Positions 1-7,063 are shown, numbered from the stretch's first letter. The stretch is DNA of 34,483 nt from a bacterium (GCA_021844355.1 JAKBTP010000101.1:1-34483); one strand, 5' to 3'. Notes: generated from the letters alone by a model not told the origin. A program made the numbers and translations.

Positions 1-233
1 CCGGAGCGCCACTCTCCGTGGACGGCCTCCCGGCCAGGATGGAGCAGGGAGCGAATGCCATCCCCGTCTGCCGTGGGCTCGGAGCAGGCAGCGGCGTCTC
101 GGTGGTGGTGGCTCGTCCCCAGGCCCCTGGCAACTACTTCGAGTTCACCGCCTGCATGCGCGGTCCGCACCTCGGCGACGAGACCTCCCTGGCCATGGCG
201 ATGCTGAACTCCGCGCGATTCAGCGCCGGCTGA
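1..233 (+). CDS. C-terminal end of an unknown protein (5' end outside window)
   Basis: The frame is open from base 3 to the TGA at 231-233, and a GTG at 18 is probably internal, so this looks like the last ~76 residues of a gene that begins upstream. The fragment is rich in Gly, Ala and Val and ends in a moderately hydrophobic segment (NYFEFTACMRGPHLGDE...). I recognise no domain. It could instead be a chance open frame, because high GC produces many of these, but no competing gene covers the region. The following 178 bases to the GNAT gene hold nothing I can identify. Confidence 0.4.
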   Translation, partial: GAPLSVDGLPARMEQGANAIPVCRGLGAGSGVSVVVARPQAPGNYFEFTACMRGPHLGDETSLAMAMLNSARFSAG

Positions 234-411
234 CCTCCCCCGCCGACCGCCGGCGAAGAGCGCCTAGCCCTCCTCCAATCGGTGGCGGTATGGAGGACGG
301 CGAGGCTGGAGCTTGACTAGGCCGGCTCTGGATGCTTGAGTACGCGCAGCGCGGCCAGAGCCGCCCCCGGCATCTGCCCTGTGCGCTCGCCCGCCTCGGA
401 GGTCGTCGCCG

Positions 412-978
412 ATGGTGTATCAGATCCGTCCCCTGGATTCCTCCACCTGGGAGGCGTTCGCGGAGCTGGTGGAGCGCAACAACGGGATTTTCGGGGGCTG
501 CTGGTGCATCGGGTATCACCCGGAGTGTGGCCAGCGGGGGATCAGCTACCGGGCGGTGAAGGAGCGCCGGGTCCGCAGCGGTGAGGCGCACGCCGCCCTG
601 GTCTTCGACGGAGATGGCCGGGCCCAAGGATGGTGCCAGTTCGGCGACCCTGAGGAGCTCTCCAACATCAAGCACGCGCGGGAGTACTTCAAGGACGCGC
701 CGCCTCGTCCGGACTGGCGGATCACCTGCTTCTACGTCGACCGGCGGCACCGCCGCCAGGGCATTGCCCGGGCGGCGCTGGAGGGAGCGCTCGAGGAGAT
801 CGCCCGCTGTGGCGGTGGTCTGGTGGAGGCGATTCCTGAGGTCACTGCCGGCCGCGAGGCCCAGGGGCGCTTCCTCTTCAGCGCAAGCGTCGAACTCTTC
901 GAGGAGCATGGCTTCACCAGGGTCCGCCAGGTGGGGAAACACGCGTGGATCGTGAGCCGCACCGTACATCCCAGCTGA
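412..978 (+). CDS. GNAT-family N-acetyltransferase
   Basis: This 188-residue protein is a probable acetyl-CoA-dependent N-acyltransferase; the acceptor substrate cannot be told from sequence. The acetyl-CoA pyrophosphate-binding motif A is clear at residues 110-123 (DRRHRRQGIARAAL, matching Q/RxxGxG/A). It sits after a beta strand (WRITCFYV) and before the usual helix, and a C-terminal LFEEHGFTRV segment is typical of the fold. A cysteine-containing N-terminal segment (GGCWCIGYHPE, residues 28-38) is shared, from memory, with a family of uncharacterised actinobacterial acetyltransferases. A GGAGG sequence nine bases before the ATG supports the start. The gene is monocistronic and converges on the HEAT-repeat gene, 28 bases away. 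Confidence 0.85.
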   Translation: MVYQIRPLDSSTWEAFAELVERNNGIFGGCWCIGYHPECGQRGISYRAVKERRVRSGEAHAALVFDGDGRAQGWCQFGDPEELSNIKHAREYFKDAPPRPDWRITCFYVDRRHRRQGIARAALEGALEEIARCGGGLVEAIPEVTAGREAQGRFLFSASVELFEEHGFTRVRQVGKHAWIVSRTVHPS

Positions 979-982
979 GCTG

Positions 983-996
983 GGGCGGTCACGCCC
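983..996. terminator. Hairpin between convergent genes, possible terminator
   Basis: The short gap between the convergent GNAT and HEAT-repeat genes holds a tight hairpin, GGGCG-GTCA-CGCCC. An alternative longer stem pairs GGGGCG (982-987) with CGCCCC (1002-1007). There is no T-tract on either side, so it may be a weak bidirectional terminator or chance GC pairing. Confidence 0.3.
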
Positions 997-1006
997 GGGG
1001 ACGCCC

Positions 1007-1447
1007 CTAGTGGCAGGAGTGCCCGTACAGACGCGCCACGGCCCGTTCGGCTGCCGCGCGCACCCGCGGCACGGGATCTTCCATCATCACGACGATGGCG
1101 CTCAGGGCCTCTTCCGGGCACTGCCGCGCGACAACCTTGGCTGCCATTTCGCGGACCCGCCACGCGGGGTCGGCGGTGGCACGCATGACCGCGGGCACCG
1201 CCGCCGGGTCCCACGCGTACAGGAGTCCCCGGCACCCCCAAACCCGCGGCCAGTAGCCATCCCTGCCCCCCTCGCGGCCGGACAGGACGAGGTCTGCGTG
1301 CGGGCCCCCGAGTGCCCGGACCAGGTCATCGTCGGCGCCGTGTCCTTCAAGCAGCTCGATGCAGCCGGCGACCACCGACGGCTTGCCCCGGTGTGCGCAC
1401 TCGGCCTCCACGCTCTGCCTCGGAGTAATGCCCCAAATGCTCCGCAC
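1007..1447 (-). CDS. HEAT-repeat domain protein
   Basis: This 146-residue protein has two consecutive HEAT-like helical repeats in its C-terminal half. The first is around residues 82-108 (AAVPAVMRATADPAWRVREM) and the second around 114-142 (SAIVVMMEDPVPRVRAAAERAV), with the typical D-P-x-x-x-V-R turn in each. Such repeats are protein-interaction scaffolds; the partner is unknown. The start is a GTG. On its strand the hexamer CAGACT (plus coordinates 1454-1459) lies exactly six bases upstream, a degenerate version of the leaderless promoter pattern seen elsewhere in this window. The gene appears monocistronic, between a GNAT gene and a toxin-antitoxin pair. Confidence 0.75.
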   Translation of the reverse strand: MRSIWGITPRQSVEAECAHRGKPSVVAGCIELLEGHGADDDLVRALGGPHADLVLSGREGGRDGYWPRVWGCRGLLYAWDPAAVPAVMRATADPAWRVREMAAKVVARQCPEEALSAIVVMMEDPVPRVRAAAERAVARLYGHSCH

Positions 1448-1574
1448 TGCGCCAGTCTGCCTGAAAGAAGTGGACAGGATGGCGACCCTTTGGGGCCGCT
1501 ACCTCAGACACCCACTGTCCGCGCCGCTGCGTCGGGCAGAGCGGGTGCCGGTCCGGTGGGCACCGGCGAAGGCG

Positions 1575-1994
1575 CTATGCCCTTCTGCCGAGCCAGCGGA
1601 CGGTGACTCCTGCCTCCTCTGCCACTCGGAACTCAGGGTCACCTGTGAGCACTGGGCAATCGAGCACCGATGCGGCGGCGGCGGCGAAGGCGTCGGCATA
1701 GCTGATCCCGCCCCGCGCCTTGATGGCAGCTGCCCGGCGCACGAGAGTGTCATCGGTGCCGATCCAGCGAATCGGCACCCCGTCGGCCCGGGTCTCGGCG
1801 CGAAGATTCGCCCACACCTCGTCTGCTGCTCGGGCTCCGGAAGCGCGTTCGAGGATGTAGGCGATCTCTCCGAGGTTGACCAGGGTCATCCACGGCTCAC
1901 CGGTCCGCAGGATCTCCTCGACCTCCTCCCACCCAGGTTCCTGCCCGAGAAAGGTGAGGATCGCGTGGGCGTCCAGGACGACGCGATCAGCCAT
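1575..1994 (-). CDS. PIN-domain ribonuclease toxin (VapC-like)
   Basis: This 139-residue PIN-domain protein is the size of VapC-type toxins, which are Mg-dependent endoribonucleases. The acidic active-site set is present: D8 (VVLDAHA), E43 (NLGEIAY), D101 (ISYADAFAAA) and D119 (LTGDPEF). The order and spacing are those of the family, so the enzyme looks intact. Its ATG overlaps the end of the upstream AbrB-type gene by eight bases, the translational coupling usual for antitoxin-toxin operons. The RNA target cannot be predicted. The family assignment is strong; the claim that it acts as a toxin rests on the pairing. Confidence 0.88.
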   Translation of the reverse strand: MADRVVLDAHAILTFLGQEPGWEEVEEILRTGEPWMTLVNLGEIAYILERASGARAADEVWANLRAETRADGVPIRWIGTDDTLVRRAAAIKARGGISYADAFAAAAASVLDCPVLTGDPEFRVAEEAGVTVRWLGRRA

Positions 1995-2214
1995 CCTCGC
2001 GCTTGCGATCCCGGGCGCGCTCCTTCAGCAGCGTTGCGGTCAGCGTGCCACCGTGGAAGCGCCCCCGCAACTGCTCCACCGAGAGCAGCGGCTTGGGAAC
2101 CAGGTCGCCGCCTCGCTCCAACCACACCACCTTCGTGCCTGGCGGGAACCCGTAGCGGTTGCGCAGCGGCTCGGGGATGGTGACCTGCCCCTTCGGGTTT
2201 ACCGTGGTGACCAT
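1987..2214 (-). CDS. AbrB/MazE-type antitoxin
   Basis: This 75-residue protein begins with a swapped-hairpin AbrB/SpoVT DNA-binding domain: MVTTVNPKGQVTIPEPLRNR, then YGFPPGTKVVWLERGG. The charged C-terminal tail (residues 44-75) would be the toxin-wrapping part. A longer open frame reaches back to 2421. The ATG at 2214 is the correct start because AGCGGAGGT lies eight bases upstream and the family motif begins exactly there. Antitoxins of this class neutralise the PIN partner and repress their own operon. It overlaps the toxin gene by eight bases. Confidence 0.85.
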   Translation of the reverse strand: MVTTVNPKGQVTIPEPLRNRYGFPPGTKVVWLERGGDLVPKPLLSVEQLRGRFHGGTLTATLLKERARDRKREDG

Positions 2215-2233
2215 TCGTATTACCTCCGCTCTC

Positions 2234-2260
2234 AGTGTACTACGGAGCCGGACCTGTAGT
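2234..2260 (-). promoter_or_regulatory. Candidate promoter and operator of the toxin-antitoxin operon
   Basis: Upstream of the antitoxin the minus strand carries a TACACT -10-like hexamer (plus 2234-2239), about 20 bases before the start codon. It is followed by an inverted repeat, ACTAC (2239-2243) and GTAGT (2256-2260), separated by 12 bases. Autoregulation by AbrB-type antitoxins would fit such a palindrome. No good -35 is visible, so this is a suggestion only. Confidence 0.4.
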
Positions 2261-2456
2261 GATCGGCGGAGTCCGCTGGCGCAGGCGAGTGTCTCGGCAC
2301 CCCCACTCGGCTGTCCCCGTCGGTGGCGAGAGCAAGCCCCGGTCGCGAGGCGACCAACAGCGCCCTGCGCCTTTGACACCTCGGAATCGCACCCAACTTG
2401 CAACTCTTGCAAGTGGTTCATGCCAAGGAGTCAGGTGCTCCTGTCGAAGTGGGGCG

Positions 2457-2528
2457 CTGGGGCGGGAGGGGTCGAACCTCCGATCTCCTGATCCAGAGTC
2501 AGGCGCCTTACCACTTGGCCACGCCCCA
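2457..2528 (-). tRNA. tRNA-Gln (anticodon CTG)
   Basis: Read on the minus strand, the acceptor TGGGGCG (2528-2522) pairs with CGCCCCA (2464-2458). The D arm contains GGCCAAGTGGTAAGG. The anticodon stem CCTGA/TCAGG encloses the loop CTCTGGA with anticodon CTG, which reads CAG. The T arm GGAGG-TTCGACC-CCTCC is perfect. The discriminator is G, as usual for tRNA-Gln. CCA is not encoded. It lies 42 bases downstream of gltX on the same strand and may be cotranscribed with it. Confidence 0.95.
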
Positions 2529-2570
2529 ATGGCGGCCGGGACCGCCCAGGTCAGATACTAACTGCCCGCC

Positions 2571-4061
2571 TCAGAGATCAGCCGAGCCTCGCAGCTCCTC
2601 AAGGGCGCGCCGCAGCCTTCGGTCCACCACATCCGGGCCCAGGAGGCGGGCACAGGCGTCGAGCGGAGGAGAGACCTCCTGCCCGGTCAGGGCGATCCGC
2701 ACCACCCGCATCAGGCGGCGGACCTCGGCCTTGGCTCCGACCGCGGAGCTCGCCGCCGCAGAGCTGGCCAGGGCACGGAGCGCGTCCATGAGGCCACCCG
2801 GGCCGCGCTGGAACACCGGCAGGGCGGTCTCGAGGAAGTCATGTGCAGCCATTCGGGAGAGTGACCCGTGAAGCATGCTGGCGCTCGGCTCCGGGTCGGT
2901 CCAAGCGAAGGCCAGCAGGCCGGGCACCTCGTCGAGCCTCCGTATCCGCTCCTGCACCATCTCCGCGATGGGCTCGAGCTGCTCCGCCGACGCCTGGGGC
3001 AGGAACGGACCCAGCCTGCGGCCCAGCTCTCCGGGGCTCAGCCGGCGGATCCAGACACCGTTCAGGTAGTCGAGCCGCTGCCCATCGAAGACCGCTGGGC
3101 TGGACTGGAGCCGCTCGAAGGTCATCCTGGCACGAAGTTCGGAGAGGGTGAAGACCTCCTCCTCGGTCCCCGGGGACCATCCCAGGAAGGCCAGGAAGTT
3201 GACGAGCGCCTCGGGAAGATAGCCCATCTCCCGGTACTCTGAGACCGCGGCGGCCCCGTGGCGCTTGGCCAGCTTCTGGCGATCAGGGCCGAGGACCAGA
3301 GGAACGTGGGCCAGTTCAGGGGGACTCCACCCCAGTGCTCGGTAGAGCACCAGGTGCTTGGGGGTGGAGGGGAGCCACTCCACCGCCCGCACCACGTGGG
3401 TCACCCCCATCAGGTGGTCGTCGACTACGTGGGCGAGGTGGTAGGTGGGGTAGCCGTCGGACTTGAGGAGCACCTGGTCGTCGATCTCGGCGTTGTCGAA
3501 GCGCTGAGGGCCGAGTACCAGGTCATCCCATGCCGACTCGCCCTCCGGCATCCGCAAGCGGACAACTTCGGGCCGCCCCTCAGCACGCAACTCAGACACC
3601 TCGTCCGGGCTCAGGTGTAAGCAGCGGCGGTCATACCGGGTGGGAAGCCCGCCCGCCCGCTGAGCGGCCCTCAGCTCCTCGAGCCTCTCCCGGCTGCAGA
3701 AGCAGGGGTAGGCGTTCCCTTCGGCCACCAGCTGGTCGGCGGCCGTCCGGTAGAGCGGCAGCCGCTCGGACTCCACGTAAGGGGCGCACGGCCCGCCCAG
3801 GTCGGGTCCCTCGTCCCACAGGAGGCCCAACCAGCGCAGCTCCGCCTGATACTCCAGGACGGACTCCGGGCGGTAGCGCTCCCGGTCGGTGTCCTCAATC
3901 CGCAGCAAAAAGCGCCCCTCGGGGCCGGCCAGGCAGTAGTTGAAGAGGGCCGTGCGCACATTGCCGATGTGCAGGGCGCCCGTGGGGCTGGGCGCGAAGC
4001 GCAGGCGCCGCCGGCCGGGAAGTGAGCTTGGCGTTGGCAGGGACGCCGGGCCCTCGCTCAA
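2571..4061 (-). CDS. gltX: Glutamyl-tRNA synthetase
   Basis: This class I synthetase of about 496 residues charges tRNA-Glu with glutamate. In organisms lacking GlnRS it also mischarges tRNA-Gln for the GatCAB amidotransferase. The HIGH motif is HIGN (31-34) within FAPSPTGALHIGNVRTA. The zinc site CxC...CxH is present as C120, C122, C147 and H149. The KMSKS loop is KLAKR (263-267), with Ala where Ser is usual. The helical anticodon-binding domain fills the C-terminal third. The open frame extends to 4361, but the N-terminal part is a shadow of the next gene. A TTG at 4061 overlapping that gene's stop as TTGA gives a normal-length protein, although no clear ribosome site is seen. tRNA-Gln lies just downstream. 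Confidence 0.95.
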   Translation of the reverse strand: MSEGPASLPTPSSLPGRRRLRFAPSPTGALHIGNVRTALFNYCLAGPEGRFLLRIEDTDRERYRPESVLEYQAELRWLGLLWDEGPDLGGPCAPYVESERLPLYRTAADQLVAEGNAYPCFCSRERLEELRAAQRAGGLPTRYDRRCLHLSPDEVSELRAEGRPEVVRLRMPEGESAWDDLVLGPQRFDNAEIDDQVLLKSDGYPTYHLAHVVDDHLMGVTHVVRAVEWLPSTPKHLVLYRALGWSPPELAHVPLVLGPDRQKLAKRHGAAAVSEYREMGYLPEALVNFLAFLGWSPGTEEEVFTLSELRARMTFERLQSSPAVFDGQRLDYLNGVWIRRLSPGELGRRLGPFLPQASAEQLEPIAEMVQERIRRLDEVPGLLAFAWTDPEPSASMLHGSLSRMAAHDFLETALPVFQRGPGGLMDALRALASSAAASSAVGAKAEVRRLMRVVRIALTGQEVSPPLDACARLLGPDVVDRRLRRALEELRGSADL

Positions 4062-4324
4062 TGGTGCAGGACGATCAGATAGATGCCCATCGACAGGCAG
4101 CTGGCCAGGAGCAGGGCACCTGCCACGAGCCAGCCCTCCAGCCGGGAGGTCCGGAAGGTCACGTCGGCGCGGGCGTCGCTGCTCACCGCCACTCCCTCGG
4201 TGCCCAGGTTGGGGTACCTGGCCCTTAGGGCCGCTGGACCACTCTTCGCGGCGTCGGGCGCGTTCGTCTCGGGAGTCGATCTGCTGGGGTCGGGCCGACG
4301 GCGCCCGCTCCTTGTCTCGGCCAC
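4058..4324 (-). CDS. Small single-pass membrane protein of unknown function
   Basis: This 88-residue protein has a hydrophilic, Arg/Pro/Ala-rich N-terminus (residues 1-63) and one strong C-terminal transmembrane helix (WLVAGALLLASCLSMGIYLIVL, about 65-86). It ends two residues later, so it resembles a tail-anchored protein with a cytoplasmic N-terminal domain. I do not recognise a family. Its stop overlaps the probable TTG of gltX as TTGA, implying cotranscription and translational coupling. The start is a GTG with no ribosome site, but TATACT lies exactly six bases upstream, so the mRNA is probably leaderless. The tRNA-Glu gene begins 29 bases away on the other strand. Confidence 0.65.
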   Translation of the reverse strand: MAETRSGRRRPDPSRSTPETNAPDAAKSGPAALRARYPNLGTEGVAVSSDARADVTFRTSRLEGWLVAGALLLASCLSMGIYLIVLHH

Positions 4325-4330
4325 CCTGCG

Positions 4331-4336
4331 AGTATA
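4331..4336 (-). promoter_or_regulatory. -10 element TATACT of a probable leaderless promoter
   Basis: TATACT on the minus strand is one mismatch from the TATAAT consensus and sits six bases before the GTG of the small membrane protein. Transcription would start at or next to the start codon. The -35 position falls inside the tRNA-Glu gene and has no recognisable consensus. Confidence 0.6.
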
Positions 4337-4353
4337 GGCAACATCCCATCGCC

Positions 4354-4425
4354 GCCCGCATCGTCTAGCGGTCAGGACATCACCCTTTCAAGGTGGTAAC
4401 CGGGGTTCGACTCCCCGTGCGGGTA
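4354..4425 (+). tRNA. tRNA-Glu (anticodon TTC)
   Basis: The acceptor GCCCGCA pairs with TGCGGGT, with a G-U first pair. The D arm contains TCGTCTAGCGGTCAGGAC. The anticodon stem TCACC/GGTGG encloses CTTTCAA with anticodon TTC. The T arm CGGGG-TTCGACT-CCCCG is perfect and the discriminator is A at 4425. CCA is not encoded. It is divergent from the small membrane protein-gltX transcript. Confidence 0.96.
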
Positions 4426-4833
4426 GGGGGCCCCGTGCCCGGTGAGCTCAAGAGGCGGCTGGTAGGTGCGCTCGGGGTGGGTTCGCGAGAGGCGGCGGGT
4501 GAGTCTGGAATGCTGCGGCGCTCCCGGCGCCATGGGCCGGCGGCGGCGGAGCGGCTGAGCTCAAAGAAAGGCGAAGCCGCCGGGAAGATCGGCGGCGGTG
4601 CCGACTTTGCTCCGGGGCACGCCAAGGTAGTTACCACCGGGTCGCAGGTTAGGTGGGCTCGCGAGATCTCCCCGACCTTGTGTGCCGACATCCGCCGCGT
4701 GCGTGCACAGGTCCCGCCCGAGCCCTCCTGGGCCGGGGCCCCGCAGCTGACCGCGGGCCCGCCCTGGGTCACTCCCCGGAGCAGACGGGGCGGGATCCCC
4801 CATCCCCCACGTCGGTGCTGGTAGTTTGCTGCC
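4426..4833. other. 408-bp stretch without a convincing gene
   Basis: Two overlapping open frames occupy this interval, 4393-4824 plus and 4380-4895 minus. Both are compositionally odd, lack ribosome sites and domains, and one runs through the tRNA, so I treat them as shadows. The stretch contains local palindromes such as CTCGCGAG (4658-4665) and GC-rich stems. I could not match it to RNase P RNA, tmRNA, SRP RNA, 6S RNA or a known riboswitch. It is either long untranslated sequence or an unrecognised RNA. Confidence 0.5.
4822..4827 (+). promoter_or_regulatory. -10-like TAGTTT of a probable leaderless promoter
   Basis: TAGTTT ends six bases before the GTG of the OsmC-like gene, with GCTGCC between. 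There is no ribosome site in this space, and the spacing equals that before the genes at 4324 (minus strand) and 28484. No clear -35 is seen. Confidence 0.5.
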
Positions 4834-5316
4834 GTGCGGACCCATGAGTATCGGGCCACGGTCACCTGGACCGGGAACACCGACTCGGGTACCACTTCCT
4901 ACACCTCATACGGTCGGGACCACGAGGTGCGCGCGCCCAACCGGCCGCCGATCCTCGGGTCCTCCGATGCCGCCTTTCGGGGCGACCCCTTCCGGTACTC
5001 ACCAGAGGACCTCCTGGTCGCGGCCGTCAGCGCCTGCCACATGCTCTGGTACCTCCACCTCTGCGCCACGGCGGGCCTCTCCGCCACCGCGTACACAGAT
5101 GAGGTCGTCGGTGAGATGACAGAGCACCAGGACGGGAGCGGGGAGTTCCGGCGCGTGACATTGCGCCCCCGGGTCGAGCTGGCGCCCCCCGCCGACCTCG
5201 ACCTGGCGCTGGAGCTGCACCGCGAGGCTCACCGCCTCTGTTTCATCGCCCGTTCCGTCAACTTCGAGGTGCTATGCCAGCCGGAGGTCACGATCCGGGC
5301 CGGCGTGGGAAGCTGA
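4834..5316 (+). CDS. OsmC-family protein (peroxiredoxin-like)
   Basis: This 160-residue OsmC/Ohr-fold protein probably reduces organic or inorganic hydroperoxides, or acts on a related thiol substrate. The family core includes the PEDLLVAAVSACHMLWYL helix (about residues 56-73) with the first redox cysteine at 68, and LCFIARSVNFEVLCQPEV near the C-terminus. Cysteines at 77, 136 and 147 leave the identity of the resolving cysteine open. The nearby ATG at 4844 is out of frame, so the GTG is the start, preceded by a leaderless-type TAGTTT. It is a single gene facing a convergent membrane-protein gene. Confidence 0.88.
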   Translation: MRTHEYRATVTWTGNTDSGTTSYTSYGRDHEVRAPNRPPILGSSDAAFRGDPFRYSPEDLLVAAVSACHMLWYLHLCATAGLSATAYTDEVVGEMTEHQDGSGEFRRVTLRPRVELAPPADLDLALELHREAHRLCFIARSVNFEVLCQPEVTIRAGVGS

Positions 5317-5335
5317 CGTCGAATGTCGCGGCCAG

Positions 5336-5361
5336 CCGGGGCGCGGCGTGCGCCGCTCCGG
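5336..5361. terminator. Strong GC hairpin between convergent genes
   Basis: A stem of GCGGCG (5343-5348) and CGCCGC (5351-5356) with a two-base loop is extended by flanking CCGG pairs. It lies just after the OsmC-like gene and before the end of the convergent gene at 5415. No T-tract follows, so terminator activity is plausible but unproven. Confidence 0.35.
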
Positions 5362-5414
5362 GGTGAACCGTGGGCAGTCGTCCTCACACGGAGGTTGCGG
5401 GCCTCCCCAACCCC

Positions 5415-5753
5415 CTAGTCGCGCGAGCTGAGCAGTGCCGCGGCGCCGAGGACGGCTCCCGGCAGGGCCCGCAGCCGCCCCTTCCCCACCCGGAGATGGA
5501 TGGCGTACAGGATGAGGTTCCCCACTCCGCACCCTCGGGCCAGCACCCTTGCTGGGCCACTGCGTGGAGCGGCGCTGGCGGCCCCGCCCAGGGCCAGCCA
5601 CATCCCCAGGCCGGCGATCGAGCCCACTGCGCGTCCCGGCGACTGTCGGAACAGTGACCGTCGGCGGACCCACACGAAGTGGGCGACGTCCGCGGCCCCC
5701 AGCCACCCGACGACGGCGAGCCCCGTCACCTCGCCAGGCGACGGCGACCTCAT
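5415..5753 (-). CDS. Small membrane protein coupled to the PucR regulator
   Basis: This 112-residue protein has no recognised domain. Hydrophobic segments around residues 9-29 (VTGLAVVGWLGAADVAHFVWV), 42-61 and 71-87 suggest two to four membrane spans. Its ATG overlaps the stop of the upstream PucR-type gene as ATGA, a strong sign that it is real and translated with the regulator. It could be a small membrane partner of the regulated pathway. The function is unknown. Confidence 0.55.
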   Translation of the reverse strand: MRSPSPGEVTGLAVVGWLGAADVAHFVWVRRRSLFRQSPGRAVGSIAGLGMWLALGGAASAAPRSGPARVLARGCGVGNLILYAIHLRVGKGRLRALPGAVLGAAALLSSRD

Positions 5754-7063
5754 CCCGCCGTCACCGTGCGCTCGCGACCACCACCGCCCGGGGCGCGGGT
5801 GAGGTGGGGCGCCTCCGCCCCCGGCTCCGCGGTGCCCTGCAGGATCCGGTATCCGCGCAGAGCCAGCTCCAGGCGGAGGCGGTCGTCGGGGTCCTTCCAG
5901 TCCCCGACCAGCTCGCGGATCCTCTCGAGTCGGTACAGGAGAGTGTGGCGGTGAACATGGAGTTCCCGAGCCGCCTCACTGAGACCCCCTGCCGAGAGCA
6001 CCACCTCCAGGGTCTGGCGCAGGGGAGGACGGCGGCGCGACTCCCGCTCCAAAAGAGGGCCGAGGCTGGCGGCCACGAAGCCTTCCAGGCCGGGGAGGTC
6101 GTGGAGCCATCCGAGGTAGGGGTGGAGCCGGCTCCAGTCGTGGACCGCCTCCTCAGGCCGCAAGATGGCCCCCACCGTGAGGGCGTCGCGGGCGGCCCGC
6201 ACCGCCTGGGGAACGTCGGCGAGGTCCTGGGCCACAGGGCCCCGGGCGATCCTCCAGGGCAGCTGCTCGGCTTCGGTGGCGTTGCGCAGCGACCGTCGCA
6301 GGGTGGCGATCCGAACCGAGGTCGGGACCAGCGCCACCACCGCGGACTGGTAGAGGGCGACGTGCGCTCCCAGCGGCATCCACGAGGTGGCCACCGAGGC
6401 TTCCGCGCTGGTGTCCTCGGCCCCCACCACCACCACCTGGTACGGGAAGTTGAGCACCGTGCCGCCGGCCGCGGCCCGGGCCAGCGCCTCCTGGTCGGCC
6501 GTCCCCTGGATCACCTCGGCGAAGAACTGGTCGTACTGCCGGTCCTGCTCCCGCCGGGTGCGCTCGCGCGTCTCCAGGTAGCTGGTGCTCACCGCGGCGC
6601 TGATGCTGTCCAGGTAGTCGAAGAGCGGTCCCACCGCGGTCAGAACCGACTGCGCGTCGATCTCCGGATGGTTGCGCACCAACTCGATCACGTGCTGCCA
6701 GATGACCAGGGCGGCCACTCGGTACGCCCGCAGGATGGCGTCCAAGGGCACCCCGGTGGTGGCGAGCCGTCCGCCCATGCGCGAGAGCTGTTGCAGCTCC
6801 GGGCCCGAAGGGGGCCGAGATTCCGCCCACAGGGAGAGGAGCGTCGCCACCCCCTCCCGACAGGCCGCCAGCACCTCGCTGGAGAAGGCGGACCCACCGG
6901 CCACCCCCTCGGCGAGGGGAATCGTCCGGGCCATCTCGATCGCCATCCGCCGGGCCACCCGCTCCATCCGCTGACGGAGGGAGTCGATGATCACCGGGCT
7001 GACCGAGGGCATCCCCTCGTAGGTGCGGCGCGGGCGGCGGGGGCGGAGCAGGGCTACGGCCAC
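5750..7063 (-). CDS. PucR/CdaR-family transcriptional regulator
   Basis: This protein of about 437 residues has the arrangement of PucR/CdaR activators. An N-terminal helical sensor region (about 25-175) contains GVPLDAILRAYRVAALVIWQHV. A central GGDEF-like region (about 190-320) follows, then a C-terminal helix-turn-helix: GGLSEAARELHVHRHTLLYR, continuing into LERIRELVG. Members usually control purine, amino-acid, alcohol or aromatic catabolism; the ligand here is not evident. The GTG at 7063 is tentative, since an internal ATG at 7012 is also possible. A TATGCT hexamer lies nine bases before the GTG. It is divergent from the medium-chain dehydrogenase gene, a natural candidate target, and coupled to a membrane protein downstream. 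Confidence 0.88.
   Translation of the reverse strand: MAVALLRPRRPRRTYEGMPSVSPVIIDSLRQRMERVARRMAIEMARTIPLAEGVAGGSAFSSEVLAACREGVATLLSLWAESRPPSGPELQQLSRMGGRLATTGVPLDAILRAYRVAALVIWQHVIELVRNHPEIDAQSVLTAVGPLFDYLDSISAAVSTSYLETRERTRREQDRQYDQFFAEVIQGTADQEALARAAAGGTVLNFPYQVVVVGAEDTSAEASVATSWMPLGAHVALYQSAVVALVPTSVRIATLRRSLRNATEAEQLPWRIARGPVAQDLADVPQAVRAARDALTVGAILRPEEAVHDWSRLHPYLGWLHDLPGLEGFVAASLGPLLERESRRRPPLRQTLEVVLSAGGLSEAARELHVHRHTLLYRLERIRELVGDWKDPDDRLRLELALRGYRILQGTAEPGAEAPHLTRAPGGGGRERTVTAG

Noticed and set aside
4426..4833. Possible RNase P RNA, tmRNA, SRP RNA or riboswitch
   Set aside because: The hallmark conserved sequences of these RNAs that I looked for were not present; only generic GC-rich stems are seen.
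4380..4895. Opposed open frames in the gap after tRNA-Glu
   Set aside because: One runs through the tRNA anticodon arm and into the OsmC-like gene. Neither has a ribosome site, a domain or natural composition.
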